32,711 nt of DNA from CADCUY01 sp964242735 (GCA_964242735.1 CAXTAK010000024.1:1-32711), one strand, 5' to 3'. Shown: positions 1 through 8,264, numbered from the stretch's first letter. Notes: generated from the sequence alone by a model not told the origin. Translations and numbers: made by a program.

Positions 1-76
1 GGGGTGAGTGACGGGACTTGAACCCGCGACATCCGCGACCACAACGCGGCGCTCTACCAGCTGAGCTACACCCACC
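1..76 (-). tRNA. tRNA-His (anticodon GTG)
   Basis: Read on the minus strand this folds as a cloverleaf: acceptor GTGGGTG (75-69) pairs with CACTCAC (10-4) with one G-T wobble, and the anticodon stem CCGCG/CGCGG encloses a TTGTGGT loop with anticodon GTG. The T arm contains GTTCAAGT. An extra G at 76 opposite the discriminator C at 3 is the G-1:C73 pair specific to histidine tRNAs. Only CC of a possible CCA end lies inside the window, so whether CCA is encoded cannot be seen. Confidence 0.96.
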
Positions 77-117
77 GTGCGCCGCTGGGCCCAGCAGGGC
101 CGCGCGGCGGGACGATC

Positions 118-741
118 CTAGAGCACCGGCCCCGCGACCCGCGCCGCCACGGCCCGCGCCGCCGCCGAGTCCGGCCCGGGCGCCGGGACGAAGACCGCCT
201 CCCGGTAGTACCGCAGCTCCACGATGCTCTCGCGGATGTCGGCCAGCGCCCGGTGCCCCCCGGCCTTGGTCGGCGCGGCGTAGTACGCCCTCGGGAACCA
301 CCGTCGGCTCAGCTCCTTCACCGACGACACGTCGATGATCCGGTAGTGCAGGTGCGCGTCCAGCGCGGGCATGTCACGGACGAGGAAGCCCTTGTCAGTG
401 CCCACCGAGTTGCCCGCCAGCGGGGCCTTGCGCGGCTCGGGCACGTGCTCGCGCACGTGGGCGAGCACCGCCTCCTCCGCCTCGGCCATGCTCATCCCGT
501 CGGCCAGCTCGCTCAGCAGCCCCGAGGTGGTGTGCATCGTGCGCACCACGTCGCGCATCTGGTCCAGCGCCTCCTGGGGGGGCCTGATCACCACGTCGAC
601 GCCCTCCCCGAGGACGTTCAGCTCTGAGTCGGTGACCAGCGCCGCGACCTCCACGAGGGCGTCGGCCCCGAGGTCGAGCCCGGTCATCTCGCAGTCGACC
701 CAGACGATGCGGTCGGCGGAGGTGGCGGCGGGGGTCGGCAT
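118..741 (-). CDS. orn: Oligoribonuclease (DEDDh 3'-5' exoribonuclease)
   Basis: Cytoplasmic 3'-5' exonuclease that degrades 2-5 nt RNA and pGpG to mononucleotides. The 207-aa protein has the usual family length. The DEDDh residues are visible: D16 and E18 in VDCEMTGLD, D116 in NSVGTDKGFL, and H163 and D168 in GGHRALADIRES. The tract VSSVKELSRRWFPRAYY is also typical of Orn. It sits 41 nt downstream of tRNA-His on the same strand; that tRNA neighbourhood is common in actinobacteria. The ATG at 741 lies 6 nt from a TAGACT -10 box, which suggests a leaderless mRNA. No oddities are seen in the catalytic core. Confidence 0.96.
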   Translation of the reverse strand: MPTPAATSADRIVWVDCEMTGLDLGADALVEVAALVTDSELNVLGEGVDVVIRPPQEALDQMRDVVRTMHTTSGLLSELADGMSMAEAEEAVLAHVREHVPEPRKAPLAGNSVGTDKGFLVRDMPALDAHLHYRIIDVSSVKELSRRWFPRAYYAAPTKAGGHRALADIRESIVELRYYREAVFVPAPGPDSAAARAVAARVAGPVL

Positions 742-747
742 GGGCGG

Positions 748-753
748 AGTCTA
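748..753 (-). promoter_or_regulatory. Possible -10 box of a leaderless orn transcript
   Basis: On the minus strand TAGACT (matching TANNNT) is followed by six bases and then the ATG of orn at 741. Transcription would therefore start at or next to the start codon. No good -35 hexamer is visible. The call rests on spacing and the hexamer only. Confidence 0.4.
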
Positions 754-812
754 GGTCCGTGCCACCGACCACCCCGGTGCTTCGACGGGGGGCGGGGGCA
801 CCCGCCGCGCCC

Positions 813-818
813 TACGCT
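813..818 (+). promoter_or_regulatory. Possible -10 box of a leaderless prsW-like transcript
   Basis: TACGCT (TANNNT) lies exactly six bases before the in-frame GTG at 825, the arrangement expected for a leaderless start. This mirrors the element in front of orn. No convincing -35 hexamer is present. Confidence 0.35.
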
Positions 819-824
819 CCTGCG

Positions 825-1994
825 GTGCCCCAGGTGCCCACCCGACCGGTCGGTGACGTCGCCGAGCTCGACCCCGCCCCCACCGCCCGTCGCACCAGCG
901 CCGGACGGCTGGTGGTGCGCCTGCTGGCGGTGCTGCTGATCGTCGCGGGCGGGCTGCTCACGCTCGGCGCGGTCCTGTCCAGCACCGGCCCGGCGGGGCT
1001 GGTCATCGGGCTGGTGCTCGCCGTCGTCCCCGTCTTCCCCGTCGTCGCGGCGTTCCTGTGGCTCGACCGCTACGAGGCCGAACCCCCCGCGCTGCTGCTC
1101 TTCGCCTTCGGGTGGGGGGCCTTCGTGGCCACCCTGATCTCCCTGGTGATCAACAGCGTCTCCAGCATCGTCCTGCTCCAGAGCGGCGCCAGCGCCAGCG
1201 CGACCGCGGTGTTCGTCGCCCCGGTGGTGGAGGAGACCTCCAAGGGCCTCGCGGTCCTGCTGATCCTGCTGCTGCGCCGCCGCGAGTTCGACGGGGTCAT
1301 CGACGGCATCGTCTACGCGGGCATGGCCGGCATCGGCTTCGCCTTCGTCGAGAACGTGCTCTACCTCGGGCGCAGCTTCCTGCAGGAGGGCAGCGGCGCC
1401 GCGATCGCCACCTTCGTCGTCCGCTGCGTCTTCTCGCCCTTCGCGCACCCCATGTTCACGATGGCCATCGGGGTGGGCCTGGGCCTGGCGGCCCGCTACC
1501 GCTCACCCGTGGTCCGGGTGGTGGCCCCGCTGCTGGGGTGGGTCGTCGCCGTCGCCCTGCACGGCACGTGGAACGCCTCGGCGTCCCTGGGGTTCAACGG
1601 GTTCGTGGGCAGCTACATCGCCGTGCAGGCGCCCCTGTTCCTCGTGGCGATCGCCATCGCGCTGTTCGTGCGGGCCCGCGAGGGCCGGCTGCTGCGCCGG
1701 CACCTGGCCGCGTACGAGGGCAGCGGGTGGCTGACCGCGGCGGAGGTGCGCATGCTCACCTCCCTGCACGAGCGCTCCCGCGCGCGGGACTGGGCCGGGC
1801 GCACCCTCGGCCCGCTCGCCCGGCGCTCCATGCGGGGCTTCCAGGAGCAGGCCAGCGAGCTGGCGTTCCTGCGCGAGCGGATGCACCACGGCACCGCCCC
1901 CCGCGACGCCGTCGAGGTGGAGCTGCGGATCCTCCAGACGATGTGGCACCTGCGGCGCGGCTTCCTGCCGCAGGCCGTCACCGTCGCGCGCTGA
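825..1994 (+). CDS. PrsW-type intramembrane metalloprotease family protein
   Basis: A polytopic membrane protein of the PrsW/CPBP-related putative metalloprotease family; relatives cleave anti-sigma factors in the membrane. From the GTG at 825 it has 389 residues. The motifs are EETSK (E136, E137, K140), FAFVEN (E176) and a third site at H208 in FAHPMF, each next to a hydrophobic helix. A later HGTWNAS also fits the family, and a charged cytoplasmic tail of about 110 residues follows the last helix. An upstream in-frame GTG at 759 (411 aa, GGAG at 746-749) is possible. However, codons 759-824 end in A/T more often than the rest of the gene, and TACGCT precedes 825 at leaderless spacing, so I prefer 825. 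Its substrate cannot be read from the neighbours. Confidence 0.85.
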   Translation: MPQVPTRPVGDVAELDPAPTARRTSAGRLVVRLLAVLLIVAGGLLTLGAVLSSTGPAGLVIGLVLAVVPVFPVVAAFLWLDRYEAEPPALLLFAFGWGAFVATLISLVINSVSSIVLLQSGASASATAVFVAPVVEETSKGLAVLLILLLRRREFDGVIDGIVYAGMAGIGFAFVENVLYLGRSFLQEGSGAAIATFVVRCVFSPFAHPMFTMAIGVGLGLAARYRSPVVRVVAPLLGWVVAVALHGTWNASASLGFNGFVGSYIAVQAPLFLVAIAIALFVRAREGRLLRRHLAAYEGSGWLTAAEVRMLTSLHERSRARDWAGRTLGPLARRSMRGFQEQASELAFLRERMHHGTAPRDAVEVELRILQTMWHLRRGFLPQAVTVAR

Positions 1995-2085
1995 CGCCAC
2001 CGCGGGCACCGCCCGCTACGGTGGCCGCGGTGCGCCGGGAAGCCTGGTCGGCAGTCCTGCTCCCGACCCCGGAGGCCCCTCGCCC

Positions 2086-3387
2086 ATGAGCACGCAGCTG
2101 CCGTCACCGGCACCGCTCTTCGCCCGCAGCTCCCTCACCGAGGCCGGCCGCATCGCGCAGGTCCTCCGCAAGGAGACCGTCGGCGGCGCCCTGCTCCTGG
2201 CAGCGACGGTGGTGGCGCTGGTGTGGGCCAACTCCCCCTGGGGAGGCTCCTACGCCGCCGTCCGCGACACCACCCTGGGGCCCGCGGCCCTGCACCTTGA
2301 CCTCACCGCGGGGCAGTGGGCCGCTGACGGGCTGCTGGCGGTCTTCTTCTTCGTCGCAGGGCTGGAGCTCAAGCGGGAGTTCGTCGCCGGCGACCTGCGC
2401 GACGCGCGGCGGGCGGCGCTGCCGGTGGCCGCGGCGGTCGGGGGCATGGCCGCGCCCGCGCTGGTGTACGTGGCGCTGACCGCTGGCACCGGCGCGGGGG
2501 CCCTGCGCGGCTGGGCCGTCCCCACCGCCACCGACATCGCCTTCGCGCTCGCGGTCCTGGCGGTGATCAGCACCCACCTGCCCGCGGCGCTGCGCACGTT
2601 CCTGCTCACCCTCGCCGTCGTCGACGACCTGCTGGCCATCACGATCATCGCCGTCTTCTACACCGAGGACCTCTCCGCCGGGCCGCTGCTGCTCGCCATC
2701 GCCCCGCTGGCGCTGTTCGGGGTGGCTGTGCAGCGACGGGTGCGCGCCGGGTGGCTGCTGCTGCCCCTGGCGGGGGTGACGTGGGCGCTCGTGCACGCCT
2801 CGGGGGTGCACGCGACGGTGGCCGGGGTGCTGCTGGCCGCCACCGTCCCGGTCCTGCGCAGCGAGGCCGCCGGGGGACCGGACGCCGGGCCGGGGCTGGC
2901 CGAGCACTTCGAGCACCGGTGGCGCCCGCTGTCCGCGGGCGTCGCCGTGCCGGTCTTCGCCCTGTTCGCCGCCGGGGTGACCCTGGGCGGCCTCGACGGG
3001 CTGGCCGACGCCCTGCGCGACCGCGTGGCACTGGGCATCGTGGTGGCGCTGGTGGTGGGCAAGGCGGTGGGCATCTGCACGTCGACGTTCCTCGTGGCGC
3101 GCTTCACCCGCGCCGAGCTCGACGACGACCTCGCCTGGTCCGACGTCCTGGGCCTGTCCCTGCTCGCCGGCATCGGCTTCACCGTCTCCCTGCTCATCGG
3201 TGAGCTCGCCTTCGCGGGCACCGAGCGCGGCGACCACGTCAAGGTCGGGGTCCTGGTGGGGTCGCTGACCGCCGCCCTGCTGGCCGCGGTGGTGCTGCGC
3301 CTGCGCAACCGCACCTACCGCGCCATCGAGGAGCGGGAGACCGCGGACGACGACGCCGACGGGGTCCCGGACGTCTACCAGCAGTGA
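2086..3387 (+). CDS. nhaA: Na+/H+ antiporter NhaA
   Basis: Inner-membrane electrogenic sodium/proton antiporter for pH and sodium homeostasis. The 433-aa product has about twelve hydrophobic segments. The key acidic residues are present: D150 in PTATDIAFALA (equivalent to E. coli D133) and the tandem D180-D181 in AVVDDLLAI (equivalent to D163-D164). FFFVAGLELKREF at about 87-99 is a family signature. A late LSLLAGIGFTVSLLIG helix is also conserved. The ATG at 2086 is preceded by GGAGG at about 2070-2074. A TACGGT -10-like box at 2017-2022 would give a leader of about 55 nt. It is monocistronic on this reading. The tail past the last helix is short and acidic (DDDADG), as in many actinobacterial copies. 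Confidence 0.95.
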   Translation: MSTQLPSPAPLFARSSLTEAGRIAQVLRKETVGGALLLAATVVALVWANSPWGGSYAAVRDTTLGPAALHLDLTAGQWAADGLLAVFFFVAGLELKREFVAGDLRDARRAALPVAAAVGGMAAPALVYVALTAGTGAGALRGWAVPTATDIAFALAVLAVISTHLPAALRTFLLTLAVVDDLLAITIIAVFYTEDLSAGPLLLAIAPLALFGVAVQRRVRAGWLLLPLAGVTWALVHASGVHATVAGVLLAATVPVLRSEAAGGPDAGPGLAEHFEHRWRPLSAGVAVPVFALFAAGVTLGGLDGLADALRDRVALGIVVALVVGKAVGICTSTFLVARFTRAELDDDLAWSDVLGLSLLAGIGFTVSLLIGELAFAGTERGDHVKVGVLVGSLTAALLAAVVLRLRNRTYRAIEERETADDDADGVPDVYQQ

Positions 3388-3467
3388 CCGGGTCGGCCGT
3401 GACGGGCGTCCCCGCCCCGGAGCGCTCCCGGGTCGCTGCGGGGCTCCACCCTCGGTGATGATGGGGT

Positions 3468-4514
3468 GTGCTGACTGCCACCGCCTACGCCGCCCCCGCC
3501 GCCGGGGCCCCCTTCGCGAAGACCACCATCGAGCGCCGCGACCTCGGGGCCGCCGACGTGCTCATCCAGATCGCCTTCGCGGGCATCTGCCACTCCGACA
3601 TCCACACCGCCCGCGACGAGTGGGGCAAGGCGATGTACCCGCTGGTCCCCGGGCACGAGATCGCCGGGATCGTCACCGAGATCGGGTCCGGCGTCACCAA
3701 GCACGCCGTCGGCGACCGGGTCGGCGTGGGCTGCTTCGTGGACTCCTGCCGGGAGTGCGAGAACTGCCTCGCCGGTGAGGAGAACTTCTGCATCAAGGGC
3801 GAGGTGGGCACGTACAACGCGATCGGCAAGGACGGGCGCCCCACCGACGGCGGGTACTCCAGCCACATCGTGGTCGACGAGGACTACGTGCTCCGCATCC
3901 CCGAGGGCATCGGCCTGGACGTCGCGGCTCCGCTGCTGTGCGCCGGCATCACCCTGTACTCACCGCTGCGCCACTGGGGCGCGGGAGAGGGCACGAAGGT
4001 CGCCATCGTCGGGCTCGGGGGGCTCGGGCACATGGGCGTCAAGCTCGCCCACGCGATGGGCTGCGAGGTGACCGTCCTCAGCCAGTCGCTGAAGAAGCAG
4101 GAGGACGGCATGCGCCTCGGTGCCGACCACTACTACGCGACGTCGGACGAGGAGGTCTTCACGAGCCTCGCCGGCAGCTTCGACCTCATCATCAACACCG
4201 TGTCCGCGACGCTCGACCTCGACGCGTACCTCGGGATGCTCGCCCGCAACGGCACCCTGGTGGAGGTGGGGGCTCCTGAGAACCCCATGCGGGTCGCGGC
4301 CTTCTCGGTCATCCAGAACCGCCGCAGCCTCGCCGGGTCGAAGATCGGCGGCATCCGCGAGACCCAGGAGATGCTCGACTTCTGCGGACAGCACGGGATC
4401 GGTTCGGAGGTCGAGGTGATCCCCGCGTCGGGCATCGACGAGGCCTACGACCGCGTCGTGGCCAGCGACGTGCGCTACCGCTTCGTCATCGACTCCTCCA
4501 CCCTGGGCGCGTGA
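3468..4514 (+). CDS. Zinc-dependent NAD(P) alcohol dehydrogenase (CAD/YahK-like MDR)
   Basis: A medium-chain dehydrogenase/reductase that interconverts alcohols and aldehydes with NAD(P). The 348-aa protein carries catalytic zinc ligands C41 (GICHSD), H63-E64 (PGHE) and C158 (LLCAGIT). The structural zinc cysteines are C94, C97, C100 and C108. The Rossmann motif GLGGLG is at 182-187. The GICHSD, GGYSSHIV and LLCAGITLY signatures place it near the cinnamyl-alcohol-dehydrogenase/YahK branch. Those enzymes usually reduce broad-range aldehydes and prefer NADPH; substrate is not predictable here. The GTG start at 3468 has no Shine-Dalgarno, but GATGAT lies 5 nt upstream, so a leaderless start is possible. 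Its stop lies 104 nt before the preferred start of the CUT1 binding protein, so a shared transcript is possible. Confidence 0.9.
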   Translation: MLTATAYAAPAAGAPFAKTTIERRDLGAADVLIQIAFAGICHSDIHTARDEWGKAMYPLVPGHEIAGIVTEIGSGVTKHAVGDRVGVGCFVDSCRECENCLAGEENFCIKGEVGTYNAIGKDGRPTDGGYSSHIVVDEDYVLRIPEGIGLDVAAPLLCAGITLYSPLRHWGAGEGTKVAIVGLGGLGHMGVKLAHAMGCEVTVLSQSLKKQEDGMRLGADHYYATSDEEVFTSLAGSFDLIINTVSATLDLDAYLGMLARNGTLVEVGAPENPMRVAAFSVIQNRRSLAGSKIGGIRETQEMLDFCGQHGIGSEVEVIPASGIDEAYDRVVASDVRYRFVIDSSTLGA

Positions 4515-4618
4515 CCCCCGCGCGGGGGCGTTGGGGCACTCGCCTCACCGACACCCCAGCGGGTCTCGACCGGGCGCCACGCGCAGCCAGGGGGGGCGGT
4601 GCGCGTCCCAGCAGGTCC

Positions 4619-5905
4619 GTGAGCCGTCGCCAGGTGCTGAGGATGGCGGGAGCCGCGGGCGGGGCGGCGACCCTGGCGGGGTGCGGCGGCTTCGCGCGGC
4701 AGGAGGCCGCGGCCGGCAGCGACGAGCTGACCTTCACCACGTGGGGCACCGACGCCGAGCTGGCCGCCTTCGAGCGCGCCATCGCCGGCTTCCAGGAGGG
4801 CCGCAGGGCGACCGTGACGCTGGACGTCGTCCCCTACGCCGAGGTCTTCGAGAACCTCGACGCCCGGCTGCAGGCCGGGACCGCGCCCGACATCTTCCGG
4901 ACCCTCTACAGCAACCTCGGCGTGTACGCCGGCCGAGGGCAGTTGCTCGACCTCGGGCCCCACCTCGACGGGCCCTTCGGCGACCGCTTCACCGCGCAGA
5001 TGTGGGCGGCGGTGCAGTACGACGGCACGCCCTACGCCGTCCCGCACGTCACGGACACCTCGACGATCCTCTACAACCGCGACGCCTTCGCCGCCGCTGG
5101 CATCACCGCGGTCCCCGAGACCCTCGAGCAGGCGTGGACGTGGGAGGAGTTCGACCAGGTCGCCCTGCAGCTGCGGGCGGCGCTGCCCGCCGACCGGTAC
5201 CCCTTCGTCTGCAACTGGCAGGCCAGCGGCGTCACGCGGTGGCTGAGCTGGCTGTTCCAGGCCGACGGGCGCTTGCTGGCCGACGACCTGCTCACGCCCG
5301 CCATCGACTCCGACGCGGGACGAGCGGCCGTCGACGTCACCCGCAGCTTCTTCGCGCGCGCCCTGGTGCCGCCGAACAACTCGGTGAAGTCGCCGACGTT
5401 CGCCTCGGACCTGTTCTTCGCCGAGACCGCCTCCTTCGCGTGGGTCGGCACCTTCCTGCTGCCGGACGTCGTCGCGCTCGCGCCGTTCGAGGTGGGCGCG
5501 ACCTACCAGCCCCGCGGGGTGCGCGGCGGGTCCGACCTGGGGGGCAACCCCGTGGTCGCCAACGCCGAGACGACCAAGCCCGAGCTGGCGGCCGAGTTCC
5601 TGGCGTACCTGACGGAGGAGCAGGTGATGCTCGACTTCTGCACCACCTCCAGCCTGCTGCCCACGCTGACGAGCCTCGTGGGGCAGGAGCTCGCCTTCGA
5701 CGCCCGCCCCGACCTCAGCCGCTACTTCGTCGAGCAGGCGTCGACCGTGCAGCCGCAGGACGCCGCGCAGGTCGCCTCGGTGGGGATGCAGGCGATCAAC
5801 GAGGTGATCCGCGACCAGCTCGAGGAGGCCTTCATCGGGGGACGGAGCACCGACGACACCATCGCCGCCATGACCGAGGGCATCACTCGGGCCACCGCGG
5901 AGTGA
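4619..5905 (+). CDS. CUT1 ABC transporter sugar-binding lipoprotein, Tat signal
   Basis: Extracellular solute-binding protein (SBP family 1) that captures a sugar or oligosaccharide for the two permeases that follow. From the GTG at 4619 the protein has 428 residues. It opens with SRRQVLRMAG, a twin-arginine motif, followed by lipobox LAGC with C22 as the lipidated cysteine. Export through Tat and anchoring to the membrane are therefore expected. LTFTTWGTDAELAAFERAIAGF and the later TSTILYNRDAF region are typical of maltose/raffinose-type binding proteins. An upstream in-frame GTG at 4511 overlaps the alcohol dehydrogenase stop. It would put 36 extra residues before the signal peptide, and those codons are poorer in G/C third positions, so it looks less likely. 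Ligand unknown. Confidence 0.9.
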   Translation: MSRRQVLRMAGAAGGAATLAGCGGFARQEAAAGSDELTFTTWGTDAELAAFERAIAGFQEGRRATVTLDVVPYAEVFENLDARLQAGTAPDIFRTLYSNLGVYAGRGQLLDLGPHLDGPFGDRFTAQMWAAVQYDGTPYAVPHVTDTSTILYNRDAFAAAGITAVPETLEQAWTWEEFDQVALQLRAALPADRYPFVCNWQASGVTRWLSWLFQADGRLLADDLLTPAIDSDAGRAAVDVTRSFFARALVPPNNSVKSPTFASDLFFAETASFAWVGTFLLPDVVALAPFEVGATYQPRGVRGGSDLGGNPVVANAETTKPELAAEFLAYLTEEQVMLDFCTTSSLLPTLTSLVGQELAFDARPDLSRYFVEQASTVQPQDAAQVASVGMQAINEVIRDQLEEAFIGGRSTDDTIAAMTEGITRATAE

Positions 5906-6849
5906 GCGCTGCCGCGGTGCGGGCGGCGCCTCCTCCCAGGCGGAGGGCGGTGGAGCGCCCCGATCCGCCGCGCCGGCGGCGGGCTGCGGCGGAGGTGGTC
6001 GCCGGCTACGCGTTCCTCGCCCCCAACCTCGCGCTGCTCGGGCTGTTCCTGTTCCTGCCGCTCCTGTGGGCGATCGTCATCAGCTTCCGCCGCACCGACG
6101 GGTTCGGTGATGGTTCCTCCGCCGGCCTGGCGAACTACGCGCGCCTGCTCACCGACCCGGTGTTCTGGCAGTCGGCGCTCAACACGGCGGTGTTCACAGC
6201 GCTGGTCGTCCCCACGTCGATGGCGCTGGGGCTGGGGCTGGCGGTGCTGATGAACTCGGTGCTCCCCGCTCGCACCCTCTACCGCACGATCATCGTGCTG
6301 CCGATGGTGATCTCCGGGGTCGCGACGGCCCTGATCGCCGCGCTGATCTTCGAGCAGAGCCGGGGGCTGCTGAACAAGCTGCTGGTGGCGCTCGGCATCG
6401 GTGCCGTCCCCTGGCAGTCGGGGGGCGTGGCCGCGATGCTCTCCGTCGTCCTCGCCACGGTGTGGTGGCGAGTGGGCTTCAACATGATCGTCTACCTCGC
6501 CGGGCTGCAGTCCATCGAGCCCGAGCTGTACGAGTCGGCCCGCATCGACGGCGCCAGCTCGTGGGGGCGGTTCCGCTTCGTCACCGTGCCGATGGTGGGG
6601 CCGTCGACGTTCTTCCTGGTCGTCTACGACGTCATCACCTCCTTCCAGGTGTTCGACATCGTCTACGTGCTCACCGGCGGGGGTCCGGGCTACGCGACGT
6701 CGACCCTGGTGACCTACGCCTACCAGAACGGGTTCGTCACCCGCGACCAGGGCTACGCCGCCACGATCGGCGTCGTGCTGCTGCTCCTGACGCTCGCCTT
6801 CACCGCGCTGCAGTGGCGGTACAGCCGCACCCGCGACCAGGTCGGCTGA
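5902..6849 (+). CDS. CUT1 ABC transporter permease, MalF/UgpA type
   Basis: First membrane subunit of the sugar importer. The GTG at 5902 overlaps the binding-protein stop by 4 nt (GTGA), giving 315 residues and translational coupling. After an arginine- and proline-rich cytoplasmic N terminus there are six hydrophobic helices beginning AGYAFLAPNLALLGLFLF. The EAA loop ELYESARIDGASSWGRF, followed by VTVPMVGP, is the contact site for the ATPase. The reading frame is open upstream for another 1.3 kb, but that part is antisense-quality shadow of the binding-protein gene. No cognate ATPase lies nearby, so a shared MsmK-like ATPase encoded elsewhere is inferred. Confidence 0.92.
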   Translation: MSAAAVRAAPPPRRRAVERPDPPRRRRAAAEVVAGYAFLAPNLALLGLFLFLPLLWAIVISFRRTDGFGDGSSAGLANYARLLTDPVFWQSALNTAVFTALVVPTSMALGLGLAVLMNSVLPARTLYRTIIVLPMVISGVATALIAALIFEQSRGLLNKLLVALGIGAVPWQSGGVAAMLSVVLATVWWRVGFNMIVYLAGLQSIEPELYESARIDGASSWGRFRFVTVPMVGPSTFFLVVYDVITSFQVFDIVYVLTGGGPGYATSTLVTYAYQNGFVTRDQGYAATIGVVLLLLTLAFTALQWRYSRTRDQVG

Positions 6850-6854
6850 GGCCG

Positions 6855-7784
6855 GTGACCACCTCGTCCACCCCTTCCCGCGGCAGCACTGACAGGAGTG
6901 CCAGCGCCCGTGCCGCGCCCGCCGCGGGGACGCTCCGTGCGCGGCCGGCCGCCACGACCCGCGCCCGGGTGGCCCGCCGGCAGCTGCGACTGCGCCAGGT
7001 CGCGGCGGTCGCGAGCTGCCTGGTGCTGGCCTTCCCGCTGTACTGGATGGTCGTCGTCGCCGTCTCGCCGCGATCGGAGCTGCTGACCCGGGAGCTGCGG
7101 TTGTGGCCGCGGGACTTCACCCTGGTCAACTTCGAGACGGTCTTCGCGTCGTTCCCCGTCGCGACGTGGTTCGGCAACTCCATCGCGATCGCCGTGGTGG
7201 TCACCGCGATCAGCGTGGTCGTGAACCTCCTCGCGGGGTACGCGCTCGCCCACCTGCGGTTCCCCGGGAGCGACCTGACGCTGCTGCTCGTCCTGGCGAC
7301 GCTCATGGTCCCGGTGCAGGTGGTCATGGTGTCGCAGTTCGCGCTGGTGACGCGCCTCGGCCTCTACGGCACGTACTGGGCCGTCATCCTGCCGTCCGCC
7401 GCGACGGCGTTCGGGGTCTTCCTGGCGCGCCAGTCGATCATCGCCGTCCCGAGGGAGATCATCGAGGCGGCCCGCATCGACGGGGCCGGTCCGCTGCGCA
7501 TCTTCGTCGCGATCGTCCTGCCGCTGTCGAAGCCGCTCATCGCCGTGCTGGCGCTGCTCACCTTCCTCGCCACCTGGAACGACTTCGCCTGGCCGCTCAT
7601 CGCCCTGGGCGACACCCGGCTCTTCACCCTGCCCATCGGGATGCTCTTCCTGCAGGGGCAGTTCGGCTCCGACTACGGGGCCATCATGGCGTTCGCCCTC
7701 ATGGCGGTGCTGCCCGTGGTGCTGCTCTTCCTGTTCTTCCAGCGCTACTTCGTGCAGGGCTTCGCCCGCAGCGGCATCCGATGA
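6855..7784 (+). CDS. CUT1 ABC transporter permease, MalG/UgpE type
   Basis: Second membrane subunit of the importer. The GTG at 6855 lies 5 nt past the previous stop and gives 309 residues. An in-frame GTG at 6969 (VARRQLRLRQ) would give 271 residues and begins just before the first helix, so the exact start is uncertain. Six hydrophobic segments follow. The EAA motif REIIEAARIDGAGPLRIF, ending in IVLPLSKP, is intact, and the C-terminal QRYFVQGFARSGIR is the usual MalG-type ending that contacts the partner permease. Next in line is a degraded aldo/keto reductase, a gene type often found with this kind of transporter. Confidence 0.92.
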   Translation: MTTSSTPSRGSTDRSASARAAPAAGTLRARPAATTRARVARRQLRLRQVAAVASCLVLAFPLYWMVVVAVSPRSELLTRELRLWPRDFTLVNFETVFASFPVATWFGNSIAIAVVVTAISVVVNLLAGYALAHLRFPGSDLTLLLVLATLMVPVQVVMVSQFALVTRLGLYGTYWAVILPSAATAFGVFLARQSIIAVPREIIEAARIDGAGPLRIFVAIVLPLSKPLIAVLALLTFLATWNDFAWPLIALGDTRLFTLPIGMLFLQGQFGSDYGAIMAFALMAVLPVVLLFLFFQRYFVQGFARSGIR

Positions 7785-7822
7785 GCAGCATCTGATCAGC
7801 AGCGCCCGATGATCGGGGCCCG

Positions 7823-8264
7823 GTGAGCGGCACCGATGCGCCGGCGATGACACGGGTGCTCGGGCGCAGCGACATCGAGGTCAGCGCGCTCGGCGTGGTC
7901 ACCTGGGCGCTCGGCGGGCCGATCACCGACGGGGCCCAGGAGCACGGCTGGGGCCCGGTGGACGACGAGGAGTCGGTGCGGTCGCTGCGCCGGGCCGCGG
8001 AGCCCGGCGTCACCTCCTTCGACACCGCCGACTCCTGCGGCGCCGGGCACGCCGAGCGGGCCTCCGTGGTGCTGGCGTCCACGCAGGCCCACGGGCTGGC
8101 CAGCGTGATCCGCAGCCCGCTGGCCACGGGTCTGCTGACCGAGCCGGTGACGGCGGGCACGGTCATCGGGCCCGGCGACGTCCGCCACGCCCCGCCGCCG
8201 TGGCTGCGGTGGTTCACCGGTGGGCGCCCCGACCCCGTCCACCCGGCGCGGCGCGGCGCGGCGC
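7823..8264 (+). pseudogene. Aldo/keto reductase remnant (internal deletion, lost C terminus)
   Basis: The N-terminal part reads LGRSDIEVSALGVVTWALGG, then GWGPVDDEESVRSLRRA and TSFDTADSCGAGHAER, clearly an aldo/keto reductase of the L-fucose/D-threo-aldose dehydrogenase-like group. The frame then jumps straight to HGLASVIRSPLATGLL and PPWLRWFTGGRPDP, which lie far downstream in intact members. I estimate 120-130 central residues are missing, including the catalytic Lys and His. The tetrad Tyr of the usual DVYGAGH is Cys here (DSCGAGH). Past GRPDP homology fades at a GGCGC tandem repeat, and the open frame then runs into the opposite-strand regulator gene. It cannot encode a working reductase. 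It was probably the catabolic partner of the CUT1 transporter just upstream. Confidence 0.8.
8245..8264. repeat. (GGCGC)x4 pentanucleotide tandem repeat
   Basis: Four perfect copies of GGCGC sit where the aldo/keto reductase homology ends. The unit is not a multiple of three, so gain or loss of a copy shifts the frame. Replication slippage here is a plausible cause of the lost C-terminal frame. Confidence 0.8.

Noticed and set aside
3416..3432. CCCGG/CCGGG hairpin between nhaA and the alcohol dehydrogenase
   Set aside because: The stem is only 5 bp with no T tract, too weak in DNA this GC-rich to call a terminator.
4511..4618. GTG at 4511 as start of the CUT1 binding protein
   Set aside because: It would put 36 residues before the Tat-lipoprotein signal, and its codons are weaker in G/C third positions. 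It remains possible because it overlaps the dehydrogenase stop.
4531..5901. Upstream extension of the first CUT1 permease frame to 772 residues
   Set aside because: The extension overlaps the binding-protein gene in another frame and is Arg/Pro/Gly-rich with no motif; GTG 5902 gives the normal permease length and a 4-nt overlap.
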